A stretch of 64,000 nt of DNA from Pseudomonas sp. dw_612 (lineage in GTDB: Bacteria > Pseudomonadota > Gammaproteobacteria > Pseudomonadales > Pseudomonadaceae): NCBI RefSeq assembly GCF_018449725.1, contig NZ_JAAVVC010000002.1, positions 310,001 to 374,000 of the forward strand. Direction: 5' to 3'. Shown here one piece after another: positions 1-8,671 of this stretch. The first letter of the stretch is position 1; the number at the start of each line of letters is the position of its first letter. The notes under the pieces were generated by a model. It was not told the DNA's origin. It made no database searches and worked only from the letters and a program-made list of their open reading frames with translations. Position numbers and translations under genes: made by a program.

Positions 1-216
1 GCCCCGCGTCACGCCGAGCGTGTGGCCGAGGCGCAACGTCGCCTGGCCGCCGACACCGACGAAGAACTGGCGCGCCTGACCGCGTTGCAAGCGGTCAACC
101 CGACCGTGCGCGACAGCGAACTGGTGGCCCTGCGCAATCAACGCGAGCAAGGTTTGGCCATGCTCGACAAGGCTGCGCTGCGACTGGAAGCGATTCGGGT
201 GTTGGTGGCGGGTTAA
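1..216 (+). CDS. rapA: RNA polymerase-associated helicase RapA, C-terminal end (partial)
   Basis: Only the last 71 codons are inside the window; the reading frame is open from base 1 to the TAA at 214-216. The residues around [13 protein letters not shown] and [13 protein letters not shown] match my memory of the extreme C terminus of Pseudomonas RapA (HepA), a Swi2/Snf2-type ATPase that recycles RNA polymerase. The segment is helical and charged, as expected for the RapA tail. A rho-independent terminator follows closely. The catalytic domains lie outside the window, so the call rests on the tail alone. Confidence 0.8.
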   Translation, partial: APRHAERVAEAQRRLAADTDEELARLTALQAVNPTVRDSELVALRNQREQGLAMLDKAALRLEAIRVLVAG

Positions 217-239
217 GTCCCCTGCTCCACCGGTAAAAC

Positions 240-273
240 AAAGAGGCCCGCAGCGATGCGGGCCTCTTTTTTG
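240..273 (+). terminator. Rho-independent terminator after rapA
   Basis: The arms AGAGGCCCGCA and TGCGGGCCTCT flank a short loop and are followed by a run of six T. It lies 25 bases after the rapA stop codon. Confidence 0.9.
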
Positions 274-307
274 TTTCTGTAGGTTTGCGGTGACATGGAT
301 GACGCCA

Positions 308-386
308 AGATCTCAGCCTTCGGCAGCTCCTACATTGGAATGCGCTCCCCAGTAGGAGCTGCCGAAGGCTGCGATCTTTTGATCTT
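308..386. repeat. REP-like inverted repeat, family C
   Basis: The arms CAGCCTTCGGCAGCTCCTAC and its reverse complement lie about 23 bases apart, with GATC-rich ends. The same palindrome recurs at 36819-36892 and 39207-39275, and as a variant at 41854-41956. Here it sits between the rapA terminator and the stop codon of the convergent MFS gene. Confidence 0.85.
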
Positions 387-1734
387 ATGCCGGCACCACG
401 TCGATCTGCGGCTCAACCACCGCCACCAGCCCCGCCTTCATCCGCTTCGCATCCCGCACAAAACACCGCGATGCCATAAACAGAAACACCATGGTGAGAA
501 ACAGCGCCACCGGGATCAAATACATCGCGTCATGCAGCCCGACAGCCTTGAACGCCTCGGTCATCTCAGCGGCGCCCGCCGCCAGCATCGCGGTGTGGGC
601 GAAGTGATCGGACAAACCGCCCACCACCACCGGCCCCAAACCACCACCCAGCAAATACAACCCGGCAAAGAACAGCGCCATGGCCGTGGCCCGCAGGCGC
701 GGTTCGACCACGTCCTGAATCGCCGTGTACACGCAGGTATAGAAGTTGTACGCGAACAGCCAACCCAGGCTGAACACCGCGACAAACATCCCGATGTCGA
801 TGCGCCCGGCGTGCAGCGCCCACGCCGTGCACACGGTCGAGATGATCAAACTGAACGCAGCAAACAACAGGCGCCCATTGGCCACACGTTGGTGGATCTT
901 GTCCGCCACCCAGCCGCCCAGCGTCAGGCCGAACAGCCCGGTCACGCCGACAATCACACCGGTCGCCACCGCCGCTTCATGCAACGGCATCAGGAAATAG
1001 CGCTGCAGCATCGGCACCAGGAAGGAGTTGCAGGCATAGGTCGCAAAGTTGAAACACAGCCCCGCCAGCACCAGCCACAGGAACGTCGGCACCGCCAGCA
1101 CTCGACGGATCGGCCGGTCCACGCGCTCCTGGGAGACTTGCACGCTTTCCGCCGCGCCGCGTTTCGGTTCTTTGATGAAGAACATGAAGATGGCCAGGAT
1201 CAGCCCCGGCACCGCGGCGATGAAAAACGGCGCGCGCCAGCTATCGAACGCCTTGACCATCGCGCCGATGGTGAAGAACGCCAGCAACAAGCCCAACGGC
1301 AAGCCCAGCATGAAAATGCCCATCGCCCGCGCGCGGCGGTGAGCCGGGAACAGGTCGCCGATCAGCGAGTTGGCGGCAGGTGCGTAGCTGGCTTCACCGA
1401 TACCGATGCCCATCCGCACAATCAGGAAACTCCAGAAACTGCCCACCAGCCCGTTTACCGCGGTGAGCCCGCTCCAGACCGCCAGGCCCCAACCCATCAA
1501 TTTGGCCCGGGAACCGGTATCGGCCATCCGCCCCAGCGGCAGGCCGGCAATCGCATAAACGATGGTGAAGGCCGTACCGATGATCCCCAGCTGAAAGTCG
1601 CTGAGGTGCCATTCCATGCGGATCGGTTCGATGATGATGGCCGGGATGGTGCGATCGAAGAAGTTGAACAGGTTGGCCAGGAACAGCAGGAACAGAATGC
1701 GCCAGGCATTCGCCGCTTGGGTCGAGTTCTGCAT
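385..1734 (-). CDS. MFS transporter, spinster/hexuronate-like
   Basis: This 449-residue protein has about 12 hydrophobic segments and major facilitator motifs: GRMADTGSRAKLMGWG after TM2 (the motif A region) and RMGIGIGEASYAPAANSLIGD in TM4-5. Length and the GEASYAPA stretch are typical of the spinster-like branch, which exports or imports small organic molecules across the inner membrane. The substrate cannot be read from sequence. The ATG at 1732-1734 follows AGAGACGG. The gene stands alone and is transcribed toward rapA. An acid or aromatic substrate is possible but would be a guess. Confidence 0.88.
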   Translation of the reverse strand: MQNSTQAANAWRILFLLFLANLFNFFDRTIPAIIIEPIRMEWHLSDFQLGIIGTAFTIVYAIAGLPLGRMADTGSRAKLMGWGLAVWSGLTAVNGLVGSFWSFLIVRMGIGIGEASYAPAANSLIGDLFPAHRRARAMGIFMLGLPLGLLLAFFTIGAMVKAFDSWRAPFFIAAVPGLILAIFMFFIKEPKRGAAESVQVSQERVDRPIRRVLAVPTFLWLVLAGLCFNFATYACNSFLVPMLQRYFLMPLHEAAVATGVIVGVTGLFGLTLGGWVADKIHQRVANGRLLFAAFSLIISTVCTAWALHAGRIDIGMFVAVFSLGWLFAYNFYTCVYTAIQDVVEPRLRATAMALFFAGLYLLGGGLGPVVVGGLSDHFAHTAMLAAGAAEMTEAFKAVGLHDAMYLIPVALFLTMVFLFMASRCFVRDAKRMKAGLVAVVEPQIDVVPA

Positions 1735-2105
1735 GGGGTCCGTCTCTTTTATTGTTATGAAGGCGTCTCTGCCCCCGGAGTCTGCAATCTAGTCAGGCGC
1801 GCCAGAGCTGTCTGTAATTATTCGTAATGCTGATACCTGCCCATGGCAACCGCCCCCTCAAAACACCACAAAACCCTGTGGGAGCGGGCTTGCTCGCGAA
1901 GGCGTCGTGTCAGGCAACATCAATGCTGAATGACACACCGCTTTCGCGAGCAAGCCCGCTCCCACAAGGGGAATTGTGGTGTTTCCATCGTCCGACCAAG
2001 CGTTGAAAAATACCTGCGCGCCCCCCTTCCCAAGCCCAAGGCGAAGCCTAGAATAGCGACCTGTTCTGCCCCACCGTTGCCCCCATCCCTCTTTGACTAT
2101 CGCCC
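1735..2105. other. Intergenic region between divergent MFS and CxxCxxCC genes
   Basis: The 371 bases hold a REPIN at 1874-1971 and otherwise non-coding sequence. Promoters for both divergent neighbours must lie here, but I see no confident -35/-10 pair. Confidence 0.5.
1874..1971. repeat. REPIN, family A
   Basis: Two oppositely oriented copies of GTGGGAGCGGGCTTGCTCGCG flank about 50 bases. The pair can fold into one long hairpin, as in a REP doublet. Other copies are listed at 8084, 14477, 18803, 18938, 27309, 37738, 44770 and 61734. Confidence 0.95.
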
Positions 2106-2459
2106 ATGTCCGAAGCCAGTCCGTGTCTGAATTGCGGTGCCTGCTGTTCTCATTTTCGCGTGTCTTTTTTCTGGGGTGAATGCACCTCGGCGGGAGGAAC
2201 GGTGCCCGACGATCTGGTCGCGCCGATCAGCCCCAGCCGGGTCGCCATGCTCGGCACTGACTGCAAACCCACCCGCTGCATCGGGTTGGTGGGCGAGGTC
2301 GGCAGCCAGGTGCAGTGCTCGATTTATGATCAGCGCTCCAGCACCTGTCGCGAGTTCGACGCGTCCTGGGCCAATGGCGAGGCGAACGTGGATTGCGACG
2401 CGGCGCGGGCGGCATTCGGGCTGCCAGCCCTGCAACCGGAGTTCGAAATAGCCGTATAA
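2106..2459 (+). CDS. YkgJ-family cysteine-cluster protein
   Basis: A 117-residue cytoplasmic protein beginning with CLNCGACCSHFR, the CxxCxxCC cluster that defines the YkgJ/zinc- or iron-chelating domain. Two further cysteines (DCKPTRC region) and a CSIYDQRSSTCREFD segment complete the usual eight-cysteine arrangement, probably for a metal centre. Biochemical function is unknown for the family. It lies 147 bases upstream of the MHYT-GGDEF-EAL gene on the same strand, and I see no strong Shine-Dalgarno. From memory, P. aeruginosa has a similar order (rapA, a YkgJ-like gene, an MHYT protein, a hydroxyisobutyrate dehydrogenase). Confidence 0.9.
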   Translation: MSEASPCLNCGACCSHFRVSFFWGECTSAGGTVPDDLVAPISPSRVAMLGTDCKPTRCIGLVGEVGSQVQCSIYDQRSSTCREFDASWANGEANVDCDAARAAFGLPALQPEFEIAV

Positions 2460-2606
2460 GCACAGCCCCAGAGGTTTAGCGCCAATCGCTATCAGGCTCA
2501 TATCGAAATCATTGGCGTCACCGTGCCATCACGCCTTGCGCTCTGTACATGACCTCTATACTCCAAAGCATTCGCCAGGGCTCATGGCGCAGAGACGGGG
2601 CATGCT

Positions 2607-4889
2607 ATGGAGTGGCTTGGTTTGCAGTTCCTTACCGAGCTGCCGGAAGGTGGACAGGTCATACTCAACTGCACCCACAACCCTTTTTTGGTGCTGTTGG
2701 CCTACGTGGTGGCCTGCGCGGCCGGTTTCGCCACGCTGGACATGACCGAACGGGTCGGCCATGTGGAAAACCGCAGTTCCCAACGACTCTGGGGCTGGGT
2801 CGGTGCCGGGTGCCTGGCGGGTGGCATCTGGGCCATGCATTTCATCAGCATGCTGGCGTTCCAGGCGCCGGTCGAAATCCGCTACCAATTGCCCGTCACC
2901 CTGCTGTCGCTGATCTTCGCCCTGATCGCCTCATGGCTGGCGATGCACACCCTCAGTCATCCTCATGTGACGTTCTGGCAATACCTGCGCGCGGCGGTCT
3001 GGATCGGGCTGGGCATCGCGACCATGCATTACGTGGGCATGGCCGCCATGCATTCGATTGCGACGGCGTATTACAACCCCGTTCTGTTCGCCCTCTCCAT
3101 CGTCATCGCCATTGGCGCCAGCCTCGCCGCCCTGCTGATTTCCAGTCATCTGCGTGACGGCAACGGGATGTTCCATCAACTGCTCAAATACACCGCCAGC
3201 CTGGTGCTCGGGGCGGGCATCGTCAGCATGCATTTCACCGGCATGGCGGCGCTTACCCTGGTGGTGCCCATCGGCAGCCTGCCGATGCTGCCCGGTGAAA
3301 ACAATCACCTGCAACTGGGGCTGACCGTGGCGGTCATGACACTGCTGATCATCGGCAGTTGCATCAGCGCGGCACTGGCCGACAAGAAACTGCAAAACAA
3401 GGAATACGACCTGCGCCGGGTCAACACCCTGCTCAGCCAACTGGATCAAGCACGCTTGTCACTGCAACAGGTGGCGCACTACGACGCTCTGACCAACCTG
3501 ATCAACCGTCGCGGCTTCAACCAGATCTTTGCCGAGAAACTGATCGAAAAGACTAACGAGGGCGGCATGCTGGCCGTGATGTTTCTCGACATCGACCACT
3601 TCAAGCGCATCAACGACAGCCTCGGCCACGACGCCGGCGACGAACTGCTCAAGGTGCTCGCCGGCCATATCAAAGGCGCGGTGCGCAGCCACGAAGACGT
3701 GGTGGCACGCTTCGGCGGCGACGAGTTCTGCATCCTCATCGGCCTGCACGACCGTGAAGAAGCCCGGCACATGGCGCAACGCATCATGTTCAAAATGAAA
3801 GAGCCGATCGAGCTGTCCGGGCGGCGCATGGTGATGACCACCAGCATCGGCATCAGCCTGTTCCCCGAAGACGGCAAGACCTGCGAAGAACTGCTGAAAA
3901 ACGCTGACCTGGCGCTGTATCAGTCCAAGGGCAGCGGTCGCAACAGCCTGCATTTCTTCAGCTCGAACCTCAGAACCCGAGCCACGATGGAACTGCAACT
4001 GGAAGAAGAACTGCGCCATGCCCTGCGCGAAAACGCCGGGCTGATGCTGTATTACCAACCGATCTACGACCTCAAAAGCGGCCAGGTCACCAAGCTTGAG
4101 GCGCTGATTCGCTGGCAACACCCGATTCACGGGTTACTCACGCCGGACCGCTTCATCGCCATCGCCGAAGCCAACGGCCTGATCGCCGACCTGGACAACT
4201 GGGTGCTGCGCAAGGCCTGTGAAGACTTGGGCGAGTTGTCCCGCCACGGCTGCGAAGCATTGAAGATCGCGGTGAACTGCTCGCCGCTGAACCTGGCCCG
4301 AGAAGAACTGGCCGAGGAAATCGAAGAGGTCCTGCGCGTCACTGGCGTCGCGCCCGAGCGCCTGGAACTGGAGGTCACAGAAAACGCGTTGATGGGCAAC
4401 ATCGCCAACACCCTGGTGCTGTTGCGGCAGATCCGCGCCCTCGGGGTGTCGCTGTCGATCGACGACTTCGGCACCGGTTACTCATCCCTGGCCTACCTCA
4501 AGCGTCTGCCGCTGAACACGTTGAAGATCGATCGTACCTTTATCCAGGACATCCCCAAGGCCACCCCGGACATGGAGATCGTCCAGGCAATCATCGTCAT
4601 GGCGCACACCCTGCATTTGCAGGTGGTCACCGAAGGCGTCGAAACCGTCGAGCAATACGAGTTCCTCGAACGCCACGGCTGCGATTTCGTCCAGGGTTAC
4701 CTGCTCAGCCGCCCGGTGCCGCTGGAAGAGTTGCGTCCGGTGCTGAACGAAATCAACCAGCGCAAGCACGCGCACACGGTCAGTCCACTGAATCTGGCTC
4801 GCGGTATAGCCGGACTAACGTTGACGGGTCCTTTTCCAAAAAGCCCTGGCCCCCATGCAGGCGCATCAATTGTGCGGCCAATCCGCTGA
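2607..4889 (+). CDS. MHYT-GGDEF-EAL cyclic-di-GMP enzyme (NbdA/MucR type)
   Basis: This 760-residue inner-membrane protein starts with an MHYT sensor region carrying MHFIS (residue 77), MHYVG (140) and MHFTG (208), motifs proposed to bind copper and sense O2, CO or NO. A GGDEF domain follows with intact GGDEF at residues 370-374, then an EAL domain with EAL at 498-500 and the DDFGTGYSSL loop. It may therefore both make and degrade cyclic-di-GMP. The inhibitory I-site is not canonical: the position nine residues before GG is Ser, not Arg. The architecture and neighbours suggest an NbdA relative, whereas MucR is usually shorter. The last ~36 codons run into the 3' end of the convergent dehydrogenase gene. 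Confidence 0.92.
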   Translation: MEWLGLQFLTELPEGGQVILNCTHNPFLVLLAYVVACAAGFATLDMTERVGHVENRSSQRLWGWVGAGCLAGGIWAMHFISMLAFQAPVEIRYQLPVTLLSLIFALIASWLAMHTLSHPHVTFWQYLRAAVWIGLGIATMHYVGMAAMHSIATAYYNPVLFALSIVIAIGASLAALLISSHLRDGNGMFHQLLKYTASLVLGAGIVSMHFTGMAALTLVVPIGSLPMLPGENNHLQLGLTVAVMTLLIIGSCISAALADKKLQNKEYDLRRVNTLLSQLDQARLSLQQVAHYDALTNLINRRGFNQIFAEKLIEKTNEGGMLAVMFLDIDHFKRINDSLGHDAGDELLKVLAGHIKGAVRSHEDVVARFGGDEFCILIGLHDREEARHMAQRIMFKMKEPIELSGRRMVMTTSIGISLFPEDGKTCEELLKNADLALYQSKGSGRNSLHFFSSNLRTRATMELQLEEELRHALRENAGLMLYYQPIYDLKSGQVTKLEALIRWQHPIHGLLTPDRFIAIAEANGLIADLDNWVLRKACEDLGELSRHGCEALKIAVNCSPLNLAREELAEEIEEVLRVTGVAPERLELEVTENALMGNIANTLVLLRQIRALGVSLSIDDFGTGYSSLAYLKRLPLNTLKIDRTFIQDIPKATPDMEIVQAIIVMAHTLHLQVVTEGVETVEQYEFLERHGCDFVQGYLLSRPVPLEELRPVLNEINQRKHAHTVSPLNLARGIAGLTLTGPFPKSPGPHAGASIVRPIR

Positions 4890-5676
4890 TTGGCGTGGCC
4901 GAGCCCTGTTCACGAGAGAATTTCACCGCCGTGTCCAAATCCTTGAGCAGCGTGCGCACGTGCCATTTCACCGGTTCGAAACGACTCTCGGCCATTTGCG
5001 GGGCGAGGATCTGCAAGGGCTTTGAATCGGCGAAGCCACCGGCCAGCGCTTCGGCAATAAGGCTCGCGTCGACACCGGAACGTTCGGCCAGCGCCACCAC
5101 TTCGGCGATCACCAGGGCATTGCAGGCGACGATCATCTGATTGCAGGCCTTGGTCACCTGGCCGGCACCGACGGCGCCCATATGAGTGACCCGTTGGCCC
5201 AGACTCAGCAACACCGGTCGCACACGCTCAAGGTCCGCCGCTTCACCACCGACCATGATCGCCAGACTGCCCGCCTCGGCGCCGACCACCCCGCCCGACA
5301 CCGGCGCATCCAGCCAACTCATGCCGGTCTGGCTGATCAACGCGGCTGCCATTTCCCGCGTGGCGGTGGGTTCCAGGCTGGAAAAATCCACCAGCAGTTG
5401 GCCACGTTTCCCACCCTCGGCAACGCCTGCCGGACCAAACACCACCTCGCGCACCACGGCCGTATCCGCCAGACACAGCATCACCACGTCTGCGTGCTGA
5501 CACAGCTCGGCGGGCGTCGCCACTTGCCGCGCGCCGGCTTCCACCAAGGGTGCGCATTTGTGCGGATTGCGATTCCACACCGTCAGCGGGTAACCCGCAG
5601 CCAGCAAGCGCTGGCACATCGGCAGGCCCATCAGGCCGATCCCGGCGAATCCGAGGGAAGGTAACGCGGCCATCAT
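4780..5676 (-). CDS. NAD(P)-dependent oxidoreductase, 3-hydroxyisobutyrate dehydrogenase family
   Basis: A 298-residue beta-hydroxyacid dehydrogenase. The N-terminal Rossmann loop reads GFAGIGLMGLPM, the substrate-binding signature is DAPVSGG (about 124-130), and the GAGQVTKACNQ segment supplies the catalytic Lys at about residue 176. Family members oxidise 3-hydroxyisobutyrate or reduce tartronate semialdehyde; the exact substrate is not evident. Translation starts at the first of two adjacent ATGs after a strong AAAGGAGG (spacing 7). Its 3' end overlaps the convergent cyclic-di-GMP gene by 110 bases. Confidence 0.9.
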   Translation of the reverse strand: MMAALPSLGFAGIGLMGLPMCQRLLAAGYPLTVWNRNPHKCAPLVEAGARQVATPAELCQHADVVMLCLADTAVVREVVFGPAGVAEGGKRGQLLVDFSSLEPTATREMAAALISQTGMSWLDAPVSGGVVGAEAGSLAIMVGGEAADLERVRPVLLSLGQRVTHMGAVGAGQVTKACNQMIVACNALVIAEVVALAERSGVDASLIAEALAGGFADSKPLQILAPQMAESRFEPVKWHVRTLLKDLDTAVKFSREQGSATPISGLAAQLMRLHGGQGFLEKDPSTLVRLYREPDSVD

Positions 5677-5872
5677 TTTGCCTCCTTTTGATTAAAGATC
5701 GCCGAATATTGGCCGATTCATCATAAATCAGGAAGGGACTCCCCTGAGCGGCGCACCGGCCAAGACCCAGTCGCTTGGGCAAATCACACGCGCAAAAAGA
5801 CGCGAAAACACATTCCGTGAAGTTCGATGACACCGTGTTGTCGAACCAACCAGTCCAGGTACATGGCGCACA

Positions 5873-8068
5873 ATGACTTCTAAAAATAATCCGGCCACTG
5901 CGGTATCCGATTTGACGTTGAGCCCAGCGGCCAACAGCCCTTCATCGTCGAAGCCATTGATCCCGTCGCGCCCGCTGGCGACCCAGCAGTACCTGTACTT
6001 CACCGAAACCAATACCGACCGCATCCTCGATAACCTCGATGGCCTGCGCGACATGGTGTTCCCGCGCCCACCGCACCTGGAAGGCGACAACGAACAGCAC
6101 AACGAGCAGGAATTCCCGTCGGTGTGCCTGATCGGCCTGGGCCGTTGCGGTTCGAACATCGCGCTGGACGTCGCCGAACTGGTGTACAACGCGCGCAAGT
6201 TCTACCTCAACGAATTCAACAACGAAGATCGCCTGTCGCCGGACAAACGCTACGCCGAAAAAGGCTACAGCCCGGCGCAATGGATTCGGAACAACCTGCG
6301 CCTGGGGCCGAACAAGGCCACCAAACCGGTGTTCCTGGTCGAGCCGCTGGTCATGCTCGGCGACCTGGACAAAGACATCGCCGGTCGCATCCGCTTCTCG
6401 CGCAAGGGCGAAAAAAGCGGCTTCCTGCGCGACTACAGCAAAATGAAAATCATGGACTTGTCGGAAGTCCACGCCGGTGGTGCCGGTAACGCGCCGATCC
6501 TTGGCCAGTACCTGGCCAAGATCATCCTGAACAAGGACACCCAGCGTTTTTCCAGCCCGGACTGGAAGATGATTCACTCGTACCTGATCGACAGCTGCGG
6601 GATCAAAGCCAACCAGTCGCGCCTGTATTTCTCGATTTTCAGCGCCGGCGGCGGCACCGGTTCGGGCATGGCGTCGGAGTTCGGCCTGGCCCAGCAGCAC
6701 TCGTACATGAACAAGACGTTCGACACCAAGCCGATGGACGAGCACGACAGCAAAAGCGGCCACGCGTTTGTCTTCGAGCCGATCTTCACCAGCGGCATTT
6801 GCGTATTGCCGAACATTTCCGACCACCGCAGCGAAATGTCCGAGGCGCTGCACATCAACGCCGGTCGCCTGCTGTGCAAATACCTGTCGGAAGAATGGGA
6901 CTTCTCCTACAACTTCGACAATGAAGACAGCAGCGAAGCCAGCGTCATGGGGCGTATCCGCCCATGGAACGCAATGATGCTGATCTCCAACGACATCATG
7001 CGTTACGCCGAAGAAAGCGATGACGGCAACATCCAGAACATTGATGTCAATGCGATGGAAAAGCACGCCAACCAATACATCTCGCAGCAGATCTTCAACA
7101 TTCTGACGGCGCAGGCGGTCACGACTGACTACGACCAGAACTATTTCCGTCGTGCCGGCATCGACATTGGCGAAACCATTCGCCTGGACGCCAACGATCT
7201 GTTTATGAGCCTGGCCGGCCCGGTGGCGATTGCCTACGCCGAGTCCGTGGTGCCGGAAACCCCGGCGCCGAGCAGCGACAAGTTCAAGGTGTTCGATAAA
7301 GAGCCGCAGCGCCTGAACATTGATGACCTGTTCTTCCGCTCCATCGACCTGCCGCACTTCAACAAGGTCACCCAGGCCATCGAAGGCATCAGCCTGTTGC
7401 CGATCGAATCCAAGCGCTATCGCGCTTCGCTGGAGCAGTACAAGAATTCCGGCTATGACGCGGCCGCGTTGCACGACCTGCACTTCTTCAAGAACTGCTC
7501 GTCGGTGGTGTCGATCGTGTCGTTGCCCAAGGACTACAAGCTGTCCTACATGGACCTGAACCGGTTGAAGACGCACCTCAACAGCCTGTTCCCGAACACC
7601 ACGCTCAAGCGTTACGCACTGGTGATCGGCGCCTCGGCCAACCTGTCGCTGACCACGCTGATCGCCAAGAGCCCGTGCCTGTCGGATGACTTCCTGACGT
7701 TGATCGTGGCCTTCATCAAGCGCTGCTTCGCGAAAAACCCGTACCGCTTCGACGAAACCCTGGACAACTCGATCCTCGACTTCATCATCCATGAAGACTT
7801 CGACGAAGACCTGATCGACGACCTGCTCAACGAATTCGAAAACCCGGCGAAGATCCTCGATACCAACTGGTACGCGATCAAACCGATGTACGAGAAGAAG
7901 TACCGCGAGCTGATCAACGACAAGGACAAGTTCGTGTCGATCAACGACATTCGCCTGTCACGGGATTGCGTGAAGAAGGCGATCAAGTACCTGCGCGAGA
8001 TTTATCGTCACCGGATTGGCAAGACCAAGGTTATTTCGCTGAATAACCATACTGGCAAGACTTTCTAA
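5873..8068 (+). CDS. Large tubulin/FtsZ-superfamily GTPase-like protein
   Basis: This 731-residue protein has the nucleotide-binding loops of the tubulin/FtsZ superfamily in order: T1 GLGRCGSN (88-95), T3 GGAGNAPILG (202-211), T4 signature SAGGGTGSG (257-265), and a T7-like loop RLDANDL (437-443). In T7 both catalytic-type Asp residues are kept, but the FtsZ Asn position is Arg. It has an ~85-residue Ser/Pro-rich N-terminal extension, about 70 extra residues between T4 and T7 compared with FtsZ, and ~290 residues after T7, including an acidic helix (DFDEDLIDDLLNEF) and a basic tail. No signal peptide or membrane segment is visible. It could belong to the proteobacterial FtsZ-like family described by Makarova and Koonin; role unknown. 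It is monocistronic, and a six-codon reading frame from 5863 overlaps the start. Confidence 0.82.
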   Translation: MTSKNNPATAVSDLTLSPAANSPSSSKPLIPSRPLATQQYLYFTETNTDRILDNLDGLRDMVFPRPPHLEGDNEQHNEQEFPSVCLIGLGRCGSNIALDVAELVYNARKFYLNEFNNEDRLSPDKRYAEKGYSPAQWIRNNLRLGPNKATKPVFLVEPLVMLGDLDKDIAGRIRFSRKGEKSGFLRDYSKMKIMDLSEVHAGGAGNAPILGQYLAKIILNKDTQRFSSPDWKMIHSYLIDSCGIKANQSRLYFSIFSAGGGTGSGMASEFGLAQQHSYMNKTFDTKPMDEHDSKSGHAFVFEPIFTSGICVLPNISDHRSEMSEALHINAGRLLCKYLSEEWDFSYNFDNEDSSEASVMGRIRPWNAMMLISNDIMRYAEESDDGNIQNIDVNAMEKHANQYISQQIFNILTAQAVTTDYDQNYFRRAGIDIGETIRLDANDLFMSLAGPVAIAYAESVVPETPAPSSDKFKVFDKEPQRLNIDDLFFRSIDLPHFNKVTQAIEGISLLPIESKRYRASLEQYKNSGYDAAALHDLHFFKNCSSVVSIVSLPKDYKLSYMDLNRLKTHLNSLFPNTTLKRYALVIGASANLSLTTLIAKSPCLSDDFLTLIVAFIKRCFAKNPYRFDETLDNSILDFIIHEDFDEDLIDDLLNEFENPAKILDTNWYAIKPMYEKKYRELINDKDKFVSINDIRLSRDCVKKAIKYLREIYRHRIGKTKVISLNNHTGKTF

Positions 8069-8083
8069 ATCCGCGTCGCCCCA

Positions 8084-8171
8084 TTCGCGAGCAAGCCCGC
8101 TCCCACATTCGACCGCATTCATTCAGGAAGAACGCGGTCACCTGTGGGAGCGGGCTTGCTCGCGAAGGCGG
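8084..8171. repeat. REPIN, family A (inverted orientation)
   Basis: CGCGAGCAAGCCCGCTCCCACA and its reverse complement flank about 45 bases, just downstream of the tubulin-like gene. The remaining bases up to 8365 contain only a small hairpin at 8212-8226 (GCAGCC-TTC-GGCTGC) without a T-run. Confidence 0.93.
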
Positions 8172-8365
8172 TATCACATTCACCACATTCCCAACATCCA
8201 GAAACAATTAAGCAGCCCTTCGGCTGCCCACAAAACTGTTCCCGTTACGTTTACGTCACCCTCCGTAAGACCCTTCTGTGGCCTTTCTCTACGGCAACAT
8301 GCCATCACGCTACTCGGCTACACACTTTCCGTCGCTTAAAGTGCGCACCATTTTAGTGCCGACCG

Positions 8366-8671
8366 TCAGCTCGTCGCCCTTTCCTGGATCAGAATCCACG
8401 GCGAAACCACCACGGCCCACAACTCGGGATCACGCTCGAAAAGATCCAGCGCCCGCGTTTCAGAGAGCTTGGCGAGGGTATCGGCAGCCAGCCAGGCAGC
8501 CACTTTCTCGCCTTCGTCCGTGGCCACGGCTTCGGCGGCGGCGATCAAATCCAGGCTTGGGTCGACCCACAATAGGGCACCCTTGGCGAAGAACGGTTCC
8601 AGTTCCTTCCAGGTAATAGATGCGGTCTCACCAAGCAGCTTGGCATAGAGGGTGCTAGGTTCTTCAGTCAT
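8366..8671 (-). CDS. DUF2288 family protein
   Basis: A 101-residue acidic cytoplasmic protein. The segments YAKLLGETASITWKELEPFFA, GALLWVDPSLDLI and ALDLFERDPELWAVVVSPWI match the DUF2288 family as I remember it; no function is known. The ATG at 8669-8671 is preceded by AGGACCC. It is convergent with the tubulin-like gene and divergent from braC. Confidence 0.85.
   Translation of the reverse strand: MTEEPSTLYAKLLGETASITWKELEPFFAKGALLWVDPSLDLIAAAEAVATDEGEKVAAWLAADTLAKLSETRALDLFERDPELWAVVVSPWILIQERATS

Noticed and set aside
295..1827. A 510-codon open frame on the + strand across the MFS gene
   Set aside because: It is the complement of the MFS transporter: the product is low-complexity and Arg/His/Gln-rich, with no domain, while the minus strand encodes a clear 12-helix permease.
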